Assembly: GCA_032718475.1 (NCBI GenBank)
Contig: JAUCBJ010000150.1
Span: forward strand, 1-64,000
Direction of reading: 5' to 3'
Source of the DNA: Nemertoderma westbladi
Lineage: Eukaryota; Xenacoelomorpha; Nemertodermatida; Nemertodermatidae
DNA: 64,000 nucleotides
Part shown: positions 31,631-42,186 of the stretch, piece after piece
Layout: every line of letters starts with the position of its first letter
Position numbering within the stretch: position 1 is the stretch's first letter
Program-made: the position numbers and the translations under genes
The notes under the pieces: generated by a model
Seen by the model: only the letters and a program-made list of their open reading frames with translations
The model's database searches: none
Told to the model about the DNA's origin: nothing

Positions 31631-34627
31631 CTAAATCTCTAAAATCTCTAAAAGTTCGTCTATATATTGCATCGTGGTACACAGGGGGTCACTGGATAGA
31701 ACAGAGCATGGGGATGAATAATCTAATTGGTATTTATTCCTTAGGCCTACTGCCTCTACAAATGAACATGTACAAATAACATGTGATTCGGATTGGGGCG
31801 AGCCACACTTGCAAAAACGTCGATCATATGGGACTCGGTTCCATCTCCCTATCTCTACGCTGAGATTGGTCGATAGAAGCCGGAACCTGGTCCACGCCTT
31901 GCGGTGCGACTCCCGGATATCCTGTTGCGGGCGAATATAAATAGTAGGAGTATCTAATGACGGATTAAACGATCTGTACGTCATAGGCCTCGTTGAATCG
32001 CTGATTAGAACTCTGTTGCGTATCTCGGACAGTTTCGTTTGGGCAGGGTCATCCTGACTGTTTAAAAGCCCAGAAATGACCCTACCCATAGGGGTCCCAG
32101 CCTCGCGGCAGAGCTCAATCGCGAATATAGCGGGTCTATGCAGGTCTCTCCTTGCCATAAGTTTAAGCAATAGGTTTCGCTGGCTAGAACGAAACATTGC
32201 CGTTGGCTCGGGTTGACCCGATTCTATGTACAATATGTCTCTGCAAATGTTATTACGTACACCTAACGCAGCGCACAATGGGTTATTGTAATGTACTGTA
32301 ATTGTCGAAGCTGAATTACCAATCCAAGTCTCGCAACCGTAGCAGATTGCGGCCACAGCTGCGGCTTGGAATACTTTCAGTTTTACGAAAATTGGTGCTT
32401 CTGAATGCTTTGATAGAAAAGCAAAATACTTATTAACATGCTTAATTTTATCCTTTGTGTGTACAGCAATTACGGAGTTCATTGAACCGTCCTGCGTTAT
32501 CGGTGACCCTAGATAAATATATGAATCACAATTCTCGATTGTAAGACACCCATACATATTATTGGTTACAAGTATATCATGTTTCTCGCCCGGAGTTATT
32601 TTACCAATTATCATAAATTTGGTTTTTTTACGGTTTATGATCATTCCAGACCGGGCACAAAAATTTAATAATACACCAAGTTTCTCAACACAACGGACGC
32701 GGTTGGTCGCTAAAATTACTGAGTCGTCCATGAGGATTAGAGAGTGCAGCCAATTTAAAAAACCATCGGGTAAACAACACCGTAGCATACGAATTAACGG
32801 GTTTATAAAAAAAGTGAACAAAAAGCAGCTACTTGGTGAACCTTGCAGAACACCTATGTTAGTTAGTATCTTAACAGATCCTAGAATACTCTTTGTACCA
32901 GTATATAAACATATCAGTGCTGTAAGCATTCTCGCTCCACATCCCATTGATTTCAATAAATTGAAAAGGGATGATCGGGGGACTTTGTCATAAGCGGTTG
33001 AAAAATCTATAAAAACAATATACAACTTTAATTTCTTAAAAATTACGTAGTCTATAAGTAACCGTATAGTTAAAATGTGTTCCGCACAACTACGATATTT
33101 CTGAGCTCCCGCCTGTTCTGAATCAGGTTTAAACCAAGCCGATAGCCGCTTGCACAATATACCGTCGTATAACCTTGTAATGCAGTTCAATACACTGATG
33201 CCCCTATAATTAGAGCATATAATAGATGAACCCCGTTTAAAAACGGCCGTAAGTTTACTGTATGACCAATCTGCCGGTGCCTTCGCCGATAGGAATATCA
33301 AGTTTAGTATTGACACCAGAACTAATATCCACTGCTGCGAAAGGAGTTTTAACACACCAGGACCAATCCCGTCGGGACCGGCGGACTTTGAGGCTTTTAA
33401 TTCCTGTATGCCCTCGCAGACCTCCTCTGTCGATATAGGGTCATCGAGAATAGGGATGTAAGGGCAACCCTGCGTGTCGATTACCTCCTCCGTATCCCCG
33501 GAGTTCAGCAGCGTTTCGAAATGAACCCGGAATTCTTCTTCTTTCGGTTTAATGGTTTCATTGGCGTTCGTTACGTTACCGGACCAACCAATGCGTTTCC
33601 AAATAGTGGCTGGCTCGCTGTCACGAATAAGGGCACCCCAAAAGAGGTCATCTGTGCCATCCCAACGGCAGCCCTGTGAGTTCGTATGACGCGGTATGCG
33701 ACTTGATGAAGCAGCGCAGTATATCGCCTGTTTGAATGCTGATACAATCGTATCCACACTCTGGTTTGTATCCGCAATCAAATCGTTAATCTGGGTGGAG
33801 TCGCCCAGCGTTGCGAGGAAGTTTAACGGGTTTACGTTTATGGACTTTATTGCGCGGCTACAAAGCTGTGATTTAGGATCATAGGTACCATACTCTCCCA
33901 AAAGAGTCGAACATTCTGCAATGTAGGCCGATGATAGCTGGTTACCCATCTCGACAGACAGCGAGATCGCAGCATGTCCTGATGGCAGACTTTCCGGACT
34001 AACATGGAAGTCGATAACAAACGGGGCAAGGCTAGTACTAAGTAAGCAACGATCCAATTCGGAAATTAAACCCGACTTTCTTCCGAAGGTTAAACCACCG
34101 CCTAGGACCGTTTGCCGTGTAGACGAATAACTTACATTGTAAAGAGAACAGTCCTCACATAGCTGAATAATCCGTCGTCCAACTGTATTAAGAGTTAGAT
34201 CATCTGGCTCTCGGTAAGATGTGCAATTCGGTATAATCTTAGTTGCGGTGGTCCTGAGGTCTCCCAAGCGGGCGTTGATATCGCCAACAATGATAAACCG
34301 CTTCCACTGGGGGCCACCTAAAATCTTAGACTGTAAGCGCCCCCAAATTTCGGGGGTGTAGTAATGCGAGTCCGATGGAGGGCTGTAAATGCAGATAAAT
34401 TCTAGAAGGGGATAGAGATGCAGACGAAAAGAAATAATATCGGACTCCGATTCAACTGATACGCCAGTGGAGTGGATGTGATGTCGCAGTAGCACAGCGC
34501 ATCCACCACGGTGTGAGTCTTTGCCTCTCTTTGACCTGAACACAACAAAGCCTGGGACAGAAAAATCGTAGGAGTACTTTATTTCTTGAATAAAAACAAT
34601 ATCATATTGGTTAAATAAATCGAACAC
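31631..34627 (-). CDS. LINE B ORF2: endonuclease-reverse transcriptase
   Basis: This is a 998-codon ORF. The N-terminal APE-type endonuclease region includes FIQEIKYSYDFSVPGF, GGCAVLLRHHIHSTGV, ICIYSPPSDSH and VGDINARLGDL. The RT region includes SAGPDGIGPGVLK, CSNYRGISVLNCITRLYDGI, FIDFSTAYDKVPRSSLF and GVLQGSPSSCFLFTFFINPL. The usual F/YADD box reads LMDDSVIL (two aspartates kept). The C-terminus has a CCHC-like knuckle (CKCGSPQSESHVICTC). The true start may lie further upstream, because the endonuclease begins abruptly at the first Met. Confidence 0.85.
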   Translation of the reverse strand: MFDLFNQYDIVFIQEIKYSYDFSVPGFVVFRSKRGKDSHRGGCAVLLRHHIHSTGVSVESESDIISFRLHLYPLLEFICIYSPPSDSHYYTPEIWGRLQSKILGGPQWKRFIIVGDINARLGDLRTTATKIIPNCTSYREPDDLTLNTVGRRIIQLCEDCSLYNVSYSSTRQTVLGGGLTFGRKSGLISELDRCLLSTSLAPFVIDFHVSPESLPSGHAAISLSVEMGNQLSSAYIAECSTLLGEYGTYDPKSQLCSRAIKSINVNPLNFLATLGDSTQINDLIADTNQSVDTIVSAFKQAIYCAASSSRIPRHTNSQGCRWDGTDDLFWGALIRDSEPATIWKRIGWSGNVTNANETIKPKEEEFRVHFETLLNSGDTEEVIDTQGCPYIPILDDPISTEEVCEGIQELKASKSAGPDGIGPGVLKLLSQQWILVLVSILNLIFLSAKAPADWSYSKLTAVFKRGSSIICSNYRGISVLNCITRLYDGILCKRLSAWFKPDSEQAGAQKYRSCAEHILTIRLLIDYVIFKKLKLYIVFIDFSTAYDKVPRSSLFNLLKSMGCGARMLTALICLYTGTKSILGSVKILTNIGVLQGSPSSCFLFTFFINPLIRMLRCCLPDGFLNWLHSLILMDDSVILATNRVRCVEKLGVLLNFCARSGMIINRKKTKFMIIGKITPGEKHDILVTNNMYGCLTIENCDSYIYLGSPITQDGSMNSVIAVHTKDKIKHVNKYFAFLSKHSEAPIFVKLKVFQAAAVAAICYGCETWIGNSASTITVHYNNPLCAALGVRNNICRDILYIESGQPEPTAMFRSSQRNLLLKLMARRDLHRPAIFAIELCREAGTPMGRVISGLLNSQDDPAQTKLSEIRNRVLISDSTRPMTYRSFNPSLDTPTIYIRPQQDIRESHRKAWTRFRLLSTNLSVEIGRWNRVPYDRRFCKCGSPQSESHVICTCSFVEAVGLRNKYQLDYSSPCSVLSSDPLCTTMQYIDELLEILEI

Positions 34628-34710
34628 CTTCCTGAGGAGAAATTTCTCCCCCAGACCGTCAGAGTTCCACGAAAGTAAATTAAGAATAGAAGAGTTACCG
34701 CGGCAACAAC

Positions 34711-35691
34711 TTAAAAAATCGGATTATAGGAGTCGATCACAACACCGTCCCTAGTGACATTTCTAGTCGATGGTACGTACTGGATATCGTGACCTGCGTT
34801 CTCCGGTTTTATAGACTCGGCTCGTGCTACACTCTGTAACCGTTGTATCTCTCTCCTAATGCCGGGGTTAATGTCGGGTTTGACATAAACCTTTCGAAGC
34901 GCTTCCTTTTCCTTCAGTTTCTTTGATCTCTTTAAAATTTCGTCGCGGTCGCACGCGCTTGGGCCTAGAACCACAAGAAGGGGTCGTGGTCTGGAAGGAG
35001 TTACGTTTGTTGGGGGTCTACCAAGGCGGCGGACTGTGAAGTCATTGAGAACAGTAGATAGTGGAAGTTCCAATTCAGAGAGGATTACATTGCATTTTTC
35101 GTTGTCCGATACAGCGTTGGATAATGGTTCGGTTTCCGACACTCCGGTAATTATTAGGTTACGAACCCGCGCCGATCTATCCAATGACTCACAGAACCTC
35201 TGTTGGTTAGACCATGCTTTCTTTAACTGTGCATTCTCATGTTCCAGTACTTCAACCCGATCCTCCAACACCGCTACACGTTGGTTTATTGCATCGTCGA
35301 CGCTAGTAGAAATTATTTCTTTAAGCTGGGCAATCGACAATGTGTTTATGGACGCATTGTCTGGGCCCATTCCGTTGTACGTCGGAGCAGGTTGCTGGGC
35401 GTTAATGAATTGTTGCGGCTGGTATTGTGTAGGCTGACCAGCCGACGTGGTGGTGGGCTGAGATTGCGATATCGGATAGGAATGAAACGAGTTCGGTTGG
35501 TTAAACCTCGCTCTCGCTGTCGCATTCAGTTGCGATGCCGGTGCCGGTGCGCCTGGTTGCATCTGGCTCGGGACTATCGGTTGGGCTGGATTTGGAGGGC
35601 CACTATATGAGGCAGACACCGCACAGGTGTTACAGTATCCTCCGTTTCTCAGTTTCTGCTGGAATCCTCCGCACGACTTGCATTTTCCCAT
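34711..35691 (-). CDS. LINE B ORF1: zinc-ribbon, coiled-coil RNA-binding protein
   Basis: The 326-residue protein begins with a four-cysteine zinc-binding motif (CKSCGGFQQKLRNGGYCNTC), followed by a Gln/Pro-rich linker (about 30-115), a coiled coil (about 125-165, with VLEDRVEVLEHENAQLKKAW) and an RRM-like domain (VRNLIITGVSE ... RPRPLLVVLG) with a basic C-terminal part. This is the usual domain order of LINE ORF1 nucleic-acid chaperones. It lies 83 bp upstream of ORF2 on the same strand. Confidence 0.8.
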   Translation of the reverse strand: MGKCKSCGGFQQKLRNGGYCNTCAVSASYSGPPNPAQPIVPSQMQPGAPAPASQLNATARARFNQPNSFHSYPISQSQPTTTSAGQPTQYQPQQFINAQQPAPTYNGMGPDNASINTLSIAQLKEIISTSVDDAINQRVAVLEDRVEVLEHENAQLKKAWSNQQRFCESLDRSARVRNLIITGVSETEPLSNAVSDNEKCNVILSELELPLSTVLNDFTVRRLGRPPTNVTPSRPRPLLVVLGPSACDRDEILKRSKKLKEKEALRKVYVKPDINPGIRREIQRLQSVARAESIKPENAGHDIQYVPSTRNVTRDGVVIDSYNPIF

Positions 35692-35775
35692 AATTAATAA
35701 TTAATTACACACTATAACTATTTCACAATTCTAAAACTTTCAAAATCATTTAAATACGGTAATATACTCCATTCA

Positions 35776-36510
35776 GGCGAATGATGTTCGCTCGTATCTG
35801 GCTTGGGTTACTGGAATACGTTCTGCCAACTCCCTGCCAGCATTAAGAGAATTAGACTTCAGGTGGTTCCACTATATCCCTAACCAGATGAATAATTACA
35901 TATCTGATATGTGGAAAAGGAGAATTTGCGCTAATTACCAGGATGACGTGGATGATATTAGATCGCCACCTCTACAACCAATAAATATGGAGTGCCGGAG
36001 AAGCGTTGAATCGTTCATACTTGGTGTCCTCTTGGGTCAACCAAATACTGCATATATGAAACTTTTATATGGTGATATAGACAACAATATGTGCTTATAT
36101 GTGGGGAACCTGAAACTGCAACACACTTTATATTTGAATGTAACTTGCCACATAAGATCACATATATCCAGTCACTCAAAAACGAACTATGGAAAAAGGG
36201 TCTAACCGAGACATTAAGTAGCTTACGGTTCTGCCGAGATACAGAGGTTATTTCTGCACTGATAGCGGTGTGCACGTGAACGTGAGGATGATTATTGAAA
36301 CAAAACAAATATCAAACAAGGAGGCGCTAAATTCACAAACATGGTCGAATAAATGTTAACGAATAACTGAACTGAATAACTTTTAATTCACTTAAAACAC
36401 ATTTTATCATTCTAATTAATAAATACGTACTGTATTTGATTTTAACTAACTATTATTGTGCCTCCATTTGATCCGCATATATGGATATTTTATTAAAGAA
36501 TTATATATAT
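35776..36510 (+). mobile_element. LINE A, right part (C-terminal region and 3' end)
   Basis: Coding traces continue LINE A after the LINE B insertion: SLPALRELDFRWFHYIPNQM and KRRICANYQDDVDDIR, then, after a frameshift at about 36090, a C-terminal knuckle LICGEPETATHFIFECN. The element ends in the AT-rich stretch before the satellite-like repeat resumes at about 36513. Confidence 0.7.
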
Positions 36511-36512
36511 AT

Positions 36513-37650
36513 ATAATGTACTGTAATACTGTATATGAAGCCTGGAGGGCAGGAGTGTTATAATGCTTTAGGGTGATATGTACGTAGTAGGGGGAAGCAT
36601 AGAAGTATGCATTTGAACTAAGAATCATTCCTCAGTTAACTAATCTTTGAGTTTAGGTCTATGCATGAAAAGTCCCGTACTTTACAACAAATTTCAAAAA
36701 TTTTAGTTTTTTAGCAGATAAAAAGATCGGTAAGTACAGTAATTGATAACATTTTCAGAAAAATGGAAAGAATTTCTAAACTTTTCACAGACTACAGGTG
36801 TACCAAGTTTGGTTATATTTCATCAATGATTGGCGGACTTATTTCGGTTTTTATCAAAATTTTGAAACTATTAGTACCAACATACTGACTGTCTGATATT
36901 TGACCTTTGATTCCTCAAACCTCAGATTGATTCTTTCCAAACTTTTGACAGACTTCATACGTACCAGATTTGGTTTAATTTCATCTATAAATGACCGAGT
37001 TATACAGTATTAGCGATCAAAAATTAGACAGATGACAGATAACATAGAACTCCTCAAGGGGACCCATATGCTAAGACTTCGGGTCAATTTGTGGGTTGCC
37101 CCACGTTTTGCATCCATATCTTGGTTGGAAATACGTAGTTGCACTTTATTATCACTAATTATCCAGAAATTACTGTTAGGTTAAGTGTAAGAGACCATTT
37201 TAACCATAAAATTCGTACAGGTCCCTTACTTTACCTAGCAATGTCCCATACTTTACCACACACACCACACTGTAAAAAATTAGTCATATTAGTCAAAGAC
37301 ATAGTCAAATTAGGCAATTCGTCTGATATTTATATTTTTATTTAAGCTTAATAATACAGCTTTATCCTAAACATCAACTCATCACCGTAATTGCGCACAA
37401 TTCGCTAAATTTTAGAATTGAAATAAAAAAATAAAAAAAACCATTTCGTACGAATCCATACTTTACCTTAATTGGACAAGCTGGTGTTTTCTCAAAAGTG
37501 ACTAAGCCCGCCATAATCTTAGCGAAATCAAAGCTGATATTCGAAAGTTCAATCCACGCACAATTTTGTTCACATATGTGCTAACATTGTACAGGCAATC
37601 AAAGTTCAAAATTGTGTATGAATGTCCCGTACTTTACTTTGGAATGAGCC
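36513..37650. repeat. Satellite-like repeat, right of LINE A
   Basis: AGGAGTGTTATAATG and AGAATCATTCCTCAGT match 28630-28700. Motifs of the form GTCCC(A/G)TACTTTAC recur at 36670, 37225-37255, 37450 and 37625. No gene. Confidence 0.55.
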
Positions 37651-37839
37651 TTAGATATATTCGGTAACGACAGAACTCCAGACCAGCAATATCTGCGGCT
37701 GGGTGGCAACATCCACTGTCACACCTGACAGCCAGATACTATTGCATTGTACATATGATTATTGATATGATATTGTACTATTGCATTGTCAGATAGTACA
37801 TATGGCATAGCATTGATACTCTGCTCTGACCAAGCCGGT

Positions 37840-37980
37840 GTCACAGGCGAAAATGCCCCCCGGCGCGGAATGCCCGGGGGGGGGGGGGGGGCATATTCGC
37901 CTAGCGCCAAATGCCCCCCGGGTCATATTGGCCTAGCGCCATATGGCCCCCTACCGCGCAGAATGCCCCCCTGGTGATTT
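37840..37980. repeat. GC-rich GCCTAGCGCCA/AATGCCCCCCGG repeat cluster
   Basis: Short blocks AATGCCCCC(C)GG and CGCCTAGCGCCA or GGCCTAGCGCCATATGG alternate, with a 17-base G run at 37875-37891. The composition is very different from the AT-rich surroundings. No coding sense found. Confidence 0.55.
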
Positions 37981-38117
37981 GATGGTTTGAAATGGGGGAT
38001 TCAATTGTAATTTCATTACACATTACCTTATTAATTTATTACATATCATAAGTATACCAATACGATAACCAATACAATGATACATAACAATGTACAGTGG
38101 GTGGTATTAATGTATAC

Positions 38118-39200
38118 TTAAATACTGCCATCATACGTAATGCCCTTTCTGTAGAGTCTTTTAAGCACCAGGTTAAACAACACTTTTTGAGTCAAGTAGT
38201 GCAGTATGAACATTCAATCTGGCAATTGTAAATATTATTCAGTTATTCGGCAGTTTTTTCAGTGATCTAACAGAATGTATTTGACTGCCATTTCAATAAT
38301 TTATTTTTATTTTTTAGTTTAATTGTAATTTTATTAACATATTTAGCGTTGTAAATAATATAGATACTTGTAAGTCACCAGACTGTTTTTTTTAGCCAAA
38401 TTGTAATGTTTTCTTATTTATTTTATTAATTTTGGATTCGGTATGGGGTTTTAAGATACTGTAGATTAAATACATTAACTATTTTCCAGTCTGAATGATT
38501 GGTGCTTATTTTATTAATCTATATTTATTTTAATTGAACTTACTTCTAGTTTTGGTGTTCCATATTCGCATGTTTCACTCTTTTTTTTCTATCGCGCCAA
38601 TTTTTAAGTCTAAATAATTAATTTTAATTCATGTGTTGTCTATCGCGCACTTTTTAACACTAATTTTAATTCACTTTTTTATATTGTACACATTCTTAAA
38701 TAATTAATTTTAATTTATAAATAAATTTATGTAATTCCTACTTACACCTTATGTAATTCCTGATTATACCCTCAAAATGTTGTGATTTTATTACTGCACA
38801 TACAGGACTTCCCACTATGTTTAATAACCGATTGTTCTTAATCTAATATTTACTAGCTAGTTGTAATACCATTCGGATATTTTATCAAATTAATTTGTTA
38901 TTTTTAAGTAATTTACACGCTGCGCTCACTTTAATGCTGTGCTTTTTAAAGGGACCTCCATGGAAACGAGGTTTATCCTCATGGCTGCATGGAGCTATCC
39001 CTAACATTGTATGTCTACAAGATAATCTATATTTTATTTATGAACTATGCACTATTTCTTTTATTAAATTAAAATATTATAGTCGATTCCAAATTATGCC
39101 GGTTATTAGTGTATTATGTTATGTTTTATATGTCTTACATTTTATATGGCTTATGTACAATGTTAATAAAAAACTTCAACTTCAAACTTCATCCTGCCTA
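38118..39200 (+). mobile_element. LINE 3'-end fragments
   Basis: 38130-38230 reads RNALSVESFKHQVKQHFLSQ, a typical LINE reverse-transcriptase C-terminus. 38935-39195 resembles a LINE 3' UTR ending AATAAAAAACTTCAACTTCA. The rest is AT-rich with no gene. Confidence 0.5.
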
Positions 39201-39220
39201 CTCCAACACTAAACACTAAG

Positions 39221-39530
39221 TCAACAATCGGCAATGCTGTTGAAAATTTCCATAGCAATGGAATCGCCGTTTACATCAATCTCGCATTTACCGGATTCGC
39301 ATTCTTGTTCAATATCTTTTGATTCCTTATTTTTTCTTGCCTTAGTCTTGAAGTTATCAATGGAATTGAATCGCTTCAGTTTCTTTCCGTTCACTGTCTT
39401 CTTTAGCTCTATTCCCAGGGAATTTTGCAATTTATATGTCCCCTTCGAGAGTACTTGACTGATGGTGTATGGGCCAAAGCCACGGACGCAGAAACTTCCC
39501 TCCTTTCCTGTCATCGTCTTAGAATTTACA
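39221..39530 (-). pseudogene. Integrase C-terminal fragment of a Gypsy-type LTR element or derivative
   Basis: The minus-strand peptide FGPYTISQVLSKGTYKLQNS ... KKTVNGKKLKRFN matches the GPY/F-module pattern at the C-terminus of Ty3/Gypsy integrases (GPY-x-I, G-T-Y-x-L, K-x-V-N-G-x-x-L-K). The open frame continues to 39595 only because it reads into the tandem array. No LTR or other pol part is visible nearby. It could instead be the end of a domesticated integrase-like gene. Confidence 0.5.
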
Positions 39531-39540
39531 GATTTAAAGG

Positions 39541-40075
39541 AGCAGGTTACAGGAGGCGTGTTCGGGGAACCAAAACAATAAACGGAAGTTAACACATGTT
39601 ACAAGATTATGCAGGTTACTTTTATTTAAAGGCTGAAAGGAGCAGGTTACAGGAGGCGTGTTCGGGGAACCAAAACAATAAACGGAAGTTAACACATGTT
39701 ACAAGATTATGCAGGTTACTTTTATTTAAAGGCTGAAAGGAGCAGGTTACAGGAGGCGTGTTGGGAGAACCAAAACAATAAACGGAAGTTAACACATGTT
39801 ACAAGATTATGCAGGTTACTTTTATTTAAAGGCTGAAAGGAGCAGGTTACAGGAGGCGTGTTGGGAGAACCAAAACAATAAACGGAAGTTAACACATGTT
39901 ACAAGATTATGCAGGTTACTTTTATTTAAAGGCTGAAAGGAGCAGGTTACAGAGGCGTGTTGGGGGAACCAAAACAATAAACGAAAGTTAACACATGTTA
40001 CAAGATTATGCAGGTTACTTTTATTTAAAGGCTAAAAGGAGCAGGTTACAGAGGCGTGTTGGGGGAACCAAAACA
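39541..40075. repeat. 100-bp tandem array, five units plus a partial one
   Basis: AGCAGGTTACAGGAGGCGTG recurs at 39541, 39641, 39741, 39841, 39941 (shortened to ACAGAGGC) and 40040. Each unit joins about 45 bp of LINE coding sequence (reading RSRLQRRVGGTKTI) to about 55 bp that also occurs once at 41030-41075 (AACACATGTTACAAGATTAT). The array therefore combines the two flanks of the LINE fragment 40040-41030. Confidence 0.9.
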
Positions 40076-41030
40076 ATAATTGAACCATGGAATGCGCTAA
40101 CCGACGCTGTAGTAACTTCCCCATCATTAAATACTTTTAAATCTCGCCTAAACAACCTAAACTATAAGCACTTCAATCTGAAATTTTATCCGTCGTGGTG
40201 GACCTAGAAACATTTTTCAATGCGTGATAATTGTAACTCTAAATTTAATGAATTCAATAACTTAATTGATTGGTTTATATTTAATTTCTAGTCTATAAAT
40301 TTATTTATTTATTTAACCCTTTCATGCCCAAATATACGCATGAAAACCTATGGTACAGTAGGAATACTACATTTTAATTACAATATTTTAATTAAATCAT
40401 TTTTAATTGTATCAATAATATAGGAATACATAATTTATTAATTAATTTTTATTGACCATTAGGCAATAATCGCTTCACATTCGGATCTGCACGTAAGAAA
40501 TCTTTAATTAAATTTGGTATCAATTTAGACTATTTGTTATTGACATGTTTTTAAGCCTGTAGAACAATACTTATTTACAAATTTATTGTCAATATTTTTA
40601 AATACTATGGTACGTACGTTGTTTGCGACACACTAACCTACCCCGTCAGTTTTTAGTAATTCATGCATATTTTATTTAAATTTTAATTCAGTCGGTTTTT
40701 AATAATCCATACATATCTTATTCAAATTTCAATAGTTCTACCGATTCTACACTACTTTGTTTTAACCTATATTAGTTTGTTGTTTGTGCATCGCCGGTTT
40801 TTAACAGTCCTACGCTGGATTGAGTACATGTATTTCGTTGGTGTCGTATCAGGTTTTTTTTTATACTCTTCTTCAACTTCTTACTATATTTTATTAGGCC
40901 TATCCTATTACCGGTATTACATACAACATATTAATTTACTTTCAGTTCTGGTCCTATATAAAGATTGCCTTAAATTATGTCGGTGATGGGTATCTATAAG
41001 TTTATCTTCCTCTTACCCTAAACTATTAAA
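40040..41030 (+). mobile_element. LINE 3'-end fragment beside the 100-bp array
   Basis: RRVGGTKTIIEPWNALTDAV, then PSLNTFKSRLNNL and a stop at about 40205, is the LINE reverse-transcriptase C-terminal pattern (WN-x-L, FK-x-x-L). The following AT-rich 3' UTR runs to about 41028, where sequence of the tandem array unit reappears. Confidence 0.65.
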
Positions 41031-41075
41031 CAATAAACGAAAGTTAACACATGTTACAAGATTATGCAGGTTACT

Positions 41076-42186
41076 TAATTGGGTCTTTGTTTTGTACTCA
41101 CCAACACCAAACTGTTTCTTCCTGTAAATAAACGAAGCATTTCATCGGTTAACTCCTGAAATCAAAACACAACTGAAATAATTATGTGTGTTACATTCGA
41201 GCTTAGTAATTTGTAGATCGAATGTAACATAATTGAGGTTACTTTCGATTCGTAAAAACTATATTACAGTATTACATTCAATCAGCTGATTACGTTCGGT
41301 CTGTCACCCTAGTTACCGTTACTGCTGCAATGTCAGACAGGACAGCAGGATGCAGGAATAGAATAGAGTGATTTGTGTTTATTTACACTGAATTATTTCA
41401 GTATTTGGTAGAAGAATGTACTGATGTGAGGATGTAGGCCTGGTGTTTGAGAAGGGTGCCTATCTGCCTATAGCTATGGTTAACGTTACCGTTACTTAGG
41501 CCTACTTCAGCTGTTCAGTAGTTAAAAAGGTAACTCAGTAGCTAGCGCTCTGGTCAGCTGGTCTGGTGCTGTTCTGCTGTTGTAGTCTACAGGTCTAGAG
41601 TCAGGAACACTGAACACTGGTCACAATTTGTCCAATTTACAGCCAGAATGTGTCCGCGGAAAATGCTCTCAGAGTGAAATTTCTCAATAGAAAACAATGC
41701 TAAATTTCATTTGAAAACCGGCAGTGAAATTTTAACATTGGCATTCTAAAAATTATGCCATTAGAATCGCCATAAAATTCTGTATAAATTAATTTGAGAA
41801 TTAGAATCTCATCGTTGGGATAACTATAATTAATATTAAAAGTAAAAATTGTCACCTTATGTCTGTATGTCAGTATGTGCCCAGCTTCTGCTTTGAGGAC
41901 TAACCGGTAGTGAAGTTACAGCCAAAATATGTCCGAAAATATAATCACAGCCTGTGAAGGACAAATAGTGGCTGCACGGACACTTTCTGGCTGTAAATAT
42001 GTGAATAATTTTTGGCTGAGCTTCAGCCAGAAAGTGACCAGTCAGCCAGTGTTTCAAACTGGGTCTAGTCAGGTACCATGCCGTGACCGTAGGCCTAACA
42101 GCCTAATGCATGTAGTGCGCGTGACTCTTTCTCAGTTCAGTTGATTCTCTCGGCATTCCTAATCCGGCATTTAACATTTAAATTTA
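41076..42186. other. Upstream region of the MAGUK gene
   Basis: No gene recognised. 41640-42060 contains repeated TGTCCGNNAAA/ACAGCCAGAAAGTG motifs in both orientations, probably a degraded element. An in-frame stop (42172-42174) precedes the MAGUK start. No promoter element is convincing. Confidence 0.35.

Larger units (their letters stand above)
31326..35769 (-). mobile_element. LINE B, two-ORF non-LTR retrotransposon inserted in LINE A
   Basis: This is a 4.44-kb minus-strand element with ORF1 (34711-35691) and ORF2 (31631-34627), flanked by the direct repeat CATTCA at 31320-31325 and 35770-35775. LINE A coding sequence runs up to the left repeat and resumes after the right one. Both ORFs are open, so the insertion is comparatively young. 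Confidence 0.85.
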
